Positions 23,044-25,875 of a stretch of DNA of 25,875 nt are shown here, one piece after another. This DNA comes from CAYLNK01 sp964384675 (lineage in GTDB: Bacteria > Acidobacteriota > Thermoanaerobaculia > UBA5066). The stretch is from NCBI GenBank assembly GCA_964384675.1, contig CAYLNK010000056.1, positions 1 through 25,875 on the forward strand, written 5' to 3'. A program made the position numbers and the translations under genes. Each line of letters begins with the position of its first letter. Within the stretch, counting starts at the first letter, position 1. A model generated the notes under the pieces. That model was not told the origin of the DNA, did not search any database, and saw only the letters and a program-made list of their open reading frames with translations.

Positions 23044-23784
23044 TCAGGGGGCCTGGAGGCCGTGGTGACCGAGGGCACCGGGGTCGCGGATCAGGAGCCC
23101 GAGATTCTCGAGGCGGATCCGCATCGCCTCCGCCGAGACCTGGAATTGCTGCGCGAACGTCCGTGCGAACAGATCGAGCACGCGGTCGAGGGCGACCGCC
23201 CTTGCGAGGTTCGTCCGCCCGGGCAGTCGAGCCCGTACCTTGGCGTCGACCCCGGTCCGCGGCCTGATGTCTCCGAATCTCAGTTTCCAGGCATCGAGTA
23301 CCAAGCTCTTCGGCATGAGGAGACAAGAAGCGAACTGGTTCGCCTGGACTTCCTTGAATCCCTTGTCTTGGCTCTTGCAGAACGGGCGAGGTGCGTTTGC
23401 AGCTTCTCCGAAGAGGTTGAACTGGTCTGGGTCGTAGGCACCGGGCCCGTGCAGGACGATGTGTCCGACCTCGTGGCCAATGGTAAACCTGTATCGCCCA
23501 AGGACCTGAGGCCTAACTGTCGGGTCGAGACTCTCGTCCGCGAAGACCTCCTTCTTCTCGATCCATGTTGCTCCGAGCAGGTCCGCAGGCACGGGGCTGC
23601 CGTCCGTCACCATGAGAGTCGCGAGGTCATCGAAGTCCAACGTGAAGCCGAGATGAGTCTCCAGAATCTCCTCGACGGGTATCGGCGCGACCGGCGCCCG
23701 GCCTTGCGCCCTGGCGAACTCAAGGAGCAGGCGCTCAGCCCTCAGCTCGATGTCCTGCTTCGAGATGTAGGGAACGTCTGGCAT
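23044..23784 (-). CDS. ImmA/IrrE-family metallopeptidase
   Basis: This 246-residue zinc peptidase has TIGHEVGHIVLHG (HEXXH at 104-108) and the downstream glutamate in KEVQANQFASCLLMP (Glu145), the standard ImmA/IrrE metal-site layout. In mobile elements such proteins cleave the XRE repressor, relieving immunity after DNA damage or other signals. The XRE gene ends 13 bp upstream, so the two form one operon. The C-terminal 80 residues are helical and may sense the signal or bind the repressor. Confidence 0.9.
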   Translation of the reverse strand: MPDVPYISKQDIELRAERLLLEFARAQGRAPVAPIPVEEILETHLGFTLDFDDLATLMVTDGSPVPADLLGATWIEKKEVFADESLDPTVRPQVLGRYRFTIGHEVGHIVLHGPGAYDPDQFNLFGEAANAPRPFCKSQDKGFKEVQANQFASCLLMPKSLVLDAWKLRFGDIRPRTGVDAKVRARLPGRTNLARAVALDRVLDLFARTFAQQFQVSAEAMRIRLENLGLLIRDPGALGHHGLQAP

Positions 23785-23797
23785 GGCGGCTTGGCTC

Positions 23798-24154
23798 CTA
23801 CGGCGAGCGCTTCCTGGCCTGCTCCGTCAAGCGCACGATCTCCTTCGAGGATAGGCTTCCTGCCGCCCGGAGGAACGTCGCCATCTCGCGGGGGTGCTTC
23901 TGGATGATCTTCTCGAGGTCGGACGCGACGCGGCCCGCGAGCGCCAATAGCTCGTCCTCGTTCAGATCCAGGAGCCTTGCGATGGCCACGACCTTCTCCT
24001 CGCTCGGAGGGTCGAAATCGTCGCGCTCCACCTTCGAGAGGTAGGTGGGGCTCATGCCGACGAGCTCGGAAAACTGCCTGAGGCCGTATCCCTTCTCGAC
24101 GCGCTTCTTGCGGACGGTGGTACCGAAGGTGGGGGGTGTTTCGGGGTCAGCCAC
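23798..24154 (-). CDS. XRE-family transcriptional repressor
   Basis: From the GTG at 24154 the protein has 118 residues. The helix-turn-helix covers about residues 10-65: RKKRVEKGYGLRQFSELVGM, then SPTYLSKVERD. A helical C-terminal part follows (LEKIIQKHPREMATFLRAAG) and may dimerise or contact the peptidase. The GTG follows GGAGG by a short spacer and suits the nearby promoter. The frame is open further to 24352, but that part overlaps the promoter and recombinase start and is not protein-like. It is the likely repressor of the early promoter and perhaps of its own. Confidence 0.9.
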   Translation of the reverse strand: MADPETPPTFGTTVRKKRVEKGYGLRQFSELVGMSPTYLSKVERDDFDPPSEEKVVAIARLLDLNEDELLALAGRVASDLEKIIQKHPREMATFLRAAGSLSSKEIVRLTEQARKRSP

Positions 24155-24176
24155 GTGTCCTCCAGGCTGTGTAGGG

Positions 24177-24205
24177 ATTATTAAACGGCGCCTTGGGTGG
24201 GTCAA
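24177..24205 (-). promoter_or_regulatory. Promoter of the repressor-peptidase operon
   Basis: On the minus strand TTGACC (24200-24205) and AATAAT (24177-24182) are 17 nt apart; TAATAA at 16 nt is an alternative -10. The repressor GTG is about 22 bp beyond the -10, giving a short leader. CCGTTTA (24182-24188, minus sense) repeats the half-site of the early operator, consistent with self-regulation. Confidence 0.6.
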
Positions 24206-24241
24206 GCGGCGAGACGTCTGAAATGAACAGGGAGGCGGGAG

Positions 24242-24324
24242 GCGGGCCGCCCGCACCACGGACGCGAGGGCTACGCGTTTCGCGTCCGGGATCGTAATGT
24301 CGGTCCGGCCGGGGCGCCCCGGCC
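24242..24324. promoter_or_regulatory. Three inverted repeats upstream of the recombinase
   Basis: There are three perfect inverted repeats in a row: GCGGGC-C-GCCCGC (24242-24254); CGGACGCGA (24259-24267) with TCGCGTCCG (24280-24288) around 12 nt; and the 18-bp palindrome GGCCGGGGCGCCCCGGCC (24307-24324). The last one abuts the recombinase Shine-Dalgarno sequence (AGGAGG, 24325-24330). They could bind a regulator, fold in the mRNA leader to limit recombinase translation, or belong to an attachment site. Confidence 0.45.
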
Positions 24325-24336
24325 AGGAGGGCATCG

Positions 24337-25827
24337 ATGCCAGCCGCACCACAGCCGACCGAGCGGCCCGTCGCGCGAGGAGGTCGCGCCGCCGTCCTCT
24401 ACACGCGGGTCAGCTCGAAGGAGCAGGAGCAAGGCTTCTCCCTCGGCGCCCAGCGAGAGCTCCTGGAGGCGTACGCCAAGGAGCACGGCTTCTCTGTCGC
24501 CTCCCGCTTCGAGGAGAGCGAGACGGCCAAGACCGGAGGGAAGCGTCCGGCGTTCATGAAGATGGTCGACTACGTCAAGGCGCGCGAGGGCCGCGCCGTT
24601 CTCCTCGTCGAGAAGACCGACCGGCTCTACCGGAACCTCAAGGACTGGATCACGCTCGACGAGCTGCGGGCCGAGATCCACTTCGTGCGCGAGGGGAGCG
24701 TCATCGCCCCGGATTCGCACTCGTCGGCGAAGTTCCTCCACGGGATCAAGGTCCTGATGGCGAAGAACTACGTCGAGAACCTCTCCGAGGAGATCCGGAA
24801 GGGCATGACGAAGAAGGCGAAGGAGGGGGCCTTCCCGTCCGTCGCGCCGATCGGCTACGTCAACACGCCCGACAAGACGCTTGGGATCGTCCCGGACCCG
24901 AAGCACGCCGAGCTCGTGAAGCACCTCTTCGAGCGCGCGGCGACCGGGATGTACTCGGCGCAGGAGCTGACCCGCCTCGCCCGAACCCTGGGGCTCACGT
25001 CGAAGAAGGGCCACAAGCTCAACAAAGACACCATCTGCGCGAGCGCCCTGAGGAACCCGGCCTACTACGGCACGTTCCGGTGGGGCGGCAAGACGTACGA
25101 GGGGAAGTACCAGCCGCTCATCTCGAAGGCGCTCTTCGACCGCGTCCAGCACGCGCTCGACCGCCGGAGCCAGGCGAAGGGGAGGAAGCACCTCTTCACG
25201 TACGCCGGTCTGGTCCGGTGCGGGAAGTGCGGCCACCTCATGAGCGGCGACCTGAAGAAGGGGAAATACGTCTACTACGTCTGCAACGGCTCGAAGGAGT
25301 GCCGGCGCTTCTACCCGGAGCGGATCCTGGAGGCCGAGACGCTGAAGCTCCTGCGGTCGCTGCAGATCGGCCAGGACGTCGCCGAGTGGCTGCTCCTGGA
25401 GCTCGAGAAGCGGCACGACGAGACCCTCGACGACGCGAAGCTCCGGGCGCTCACGAACCGGAAGAACGAGCTCCACCGCCTGAAGGCGCAGGCGTACGAG
25501 GACAAGCTCCTCGGCCGGATCGAGGAAGGGTTCTGGAAGGAGCGGGACCGGGCCTGGCAGTCGGAGCTGGACGAGATCGCCACGGAGCTCCAGATGCTGG
25601 AAAACGCCGTCTCGAAGGAGGATCTTCTCGCCGCGGCGCGCAAGCCCATCGAACTCCTACAAGTGGCGGCGACTCTGTACGTTACGCAGGAACCGGACGA
25701 GAAGGCTCGACTGCTGAAAACGATGGTATCGAACTATACGATCGATGCCGGAAGTGTTTCCGTGTCAATGAGATCGCCGTTCGACGTGCTGCTGAAAGGG
25801 GTTCGTTCGAAGGAATGGTGGAGCTGA
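24337..25827 (+). CDS. Large serine recombinase (integrase)
   Basis: This site-specific integrase/excisionase has 496 residues. The resolvase domain opens AAVLYTRVSSKEQEQGFSLG, with nucleophile Ser26, and includes EKTDRLYRN. A recombinase domain (APIGYVNTPDKTLGIVPDPK region) follows, then a zinc ribbon with Cys295/298 and Cys316/322, a coiled-coil insertion of charged helices and a C-terminal tail. The length and order match large serine integrases. AGGAGG lies 6 nt before the ATG. It is transcribed away from the repressor. Its last three codons and stop (25816-25827) lie in the 3' end of a tRNA-Ala gene, so integration contributes the C-terminus. Confidence 0.95.
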   Translation: MPAAPQPTERPVARGGRAAVLYTRVSSKEQEQGFSLGAQRELLEAYAKEHGFSVASRFEESETAKTGGKRPAFMKMVDYVKAREGRAVLLVEKTDRLYRNLKDWITLDELRAEIHFVREGSVIAPDSHSSAKFLHGIKVLMAKNYVENLSEEIRKGMTKKAKEGAFPSVAPIGYVNTPDKTLGIVPDPKHAELVKHLFERAATGMYSAQELTRLARTLGLTSKKGHKLNKDTICASALRNPAYYGTFRWGGKTYEGKYQPLISKALFDRVQHALDRRSQAKGRKHLFTYAGLVRCGKCGHLMSGDLKKGKYVYYVCNGSKECRRFYPERILEAETLKLLRSLQIGQDVAEWLLLELEKRHDETLDDAKLRALTNRKNELHRLKAQAYEDKLLGRIEEGFWKERDRAWQSELDEIATELQMLENAVSKEDLLAAARKPIELLQVAATLYVTQEPDEKARLLKTMVSNYTIDAGSVSVSMRSPFDVLLKGVRSKEWWS

Positions 25828-25875
25828 ACAGGATCGAACTGTCGACCTCCTGAATGCCATTCAGGCGCTCTCCCA
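25816..25875 (-). tRNA. tRNA-Ala(GGC), 5' part beyond the window
   Basis: Read on the minus strand, the sequence has the end of the D arm (GGGAGAGCGC), an anticodon stem CCTGA/TCAGG with loop ATGGCAT (anticodon GGC, U33 present), a T arm with TTCGATC loop, the acceptor strand CAGCTCC, discriminator A and an encoded CCA. The first 15 or so bases, including the 5' acceptor strand, lie to the right of the window. The 3' end overlaps the recombinase stop region, marking the likely attachment site. Confidence 0.93.

Noticed and set aside
22924..23907. Plus-strand open frame (327 aa) opposite the peptidase
   Set aside because: It crosses the promoter-operator and is antisense to a clear HEXXH peptidase.
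24271..25476. Minus-strand open frame (401 aa) opposite the recombinase
   Set aside because: It is an antisense Leu/Arg/Glu-rich frame; the recombinase domains are unambiguous on the plus strand.

Overview
The window is GC-rich DNA from a Gram-negative bacterium: it carries an outer-membrane TonB-dependent receptor and large two-component proteins of a style common in Acidobacteriota, Myxococcota and related soil phyla. The phylum cannot be fixed from sequence alone. Three blocks are visible: a minus-strand accessory operon (1-3653), a chromosome-like block (about 4.1-13.1 kb), and an integrated phage-like element (about 13.35 kb to the right edge).

Left block (1-3653, minus strand). Small genes of unknown function overlap stop-to-start: an 80-aa gene, two possible micro-ORFs, a 79-aa gene, a zinc-ribbon protein, a secreted 161-aa protein and a 130-aa basic protein. 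They lead into a beta-class DNA methyltransferase whose C-terminus looks like a PD-(D/E)XK/Mrr-type nuclease domain and runs off the left edge. A degraded second copy of the end of the secreted-protein gene lies near 3.85-4.0 kb.

Middle block (4195-13118). A plus-strand operon of five coupled genes encodes a TonB-dependent receptor, a YfiR-like periplasmic protein, a membrane histidine kinase, a single-domain response regulator and a REC-PAS-PAS-HisKA-HATPase-REC hybrid kinase. This looks like an envelope-to-cytoplasm signalling unit. A convergent FAD amine oxidase with less GC-biased codon use follows on the minus strand.

Right block (13347-25875). Reading leftward from a tRNA-Ala(GGC) gene cut by the right edge: a large serine recombinase whose last three codons and stop lie inside the tRNA 3' end; a set of inverted repeats; an XRE repressor and an ImmA/IrrE-type protease; an early promoter over an inverted-repeat operator; two small genes; a zinc-finger/Toprim primase; a RecA/KaiC-like ATPase; an iteron-like repeat cluster; a Spo11/TopoVI-A-like protein; a ParB-methyltransferase fusion; a terminase small subunit; a small membrane protein; and a large terminase split into an ATPase gene and three consecutive nuclease-domain genes. 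No portal, capsid or tail gene follows. The element therefore has integration, immunity, replication, modification and packaging genes but no visible structural genes, so it is either a truncated prophage or a satellite-like element.

The most unusual features are the split terminase with three divergent nuclease paralogues that keep their acidic residues, the seven-copy 10-bp repeat cluster beside the replication genes, and the overlap of the recombinase with the tRNA.
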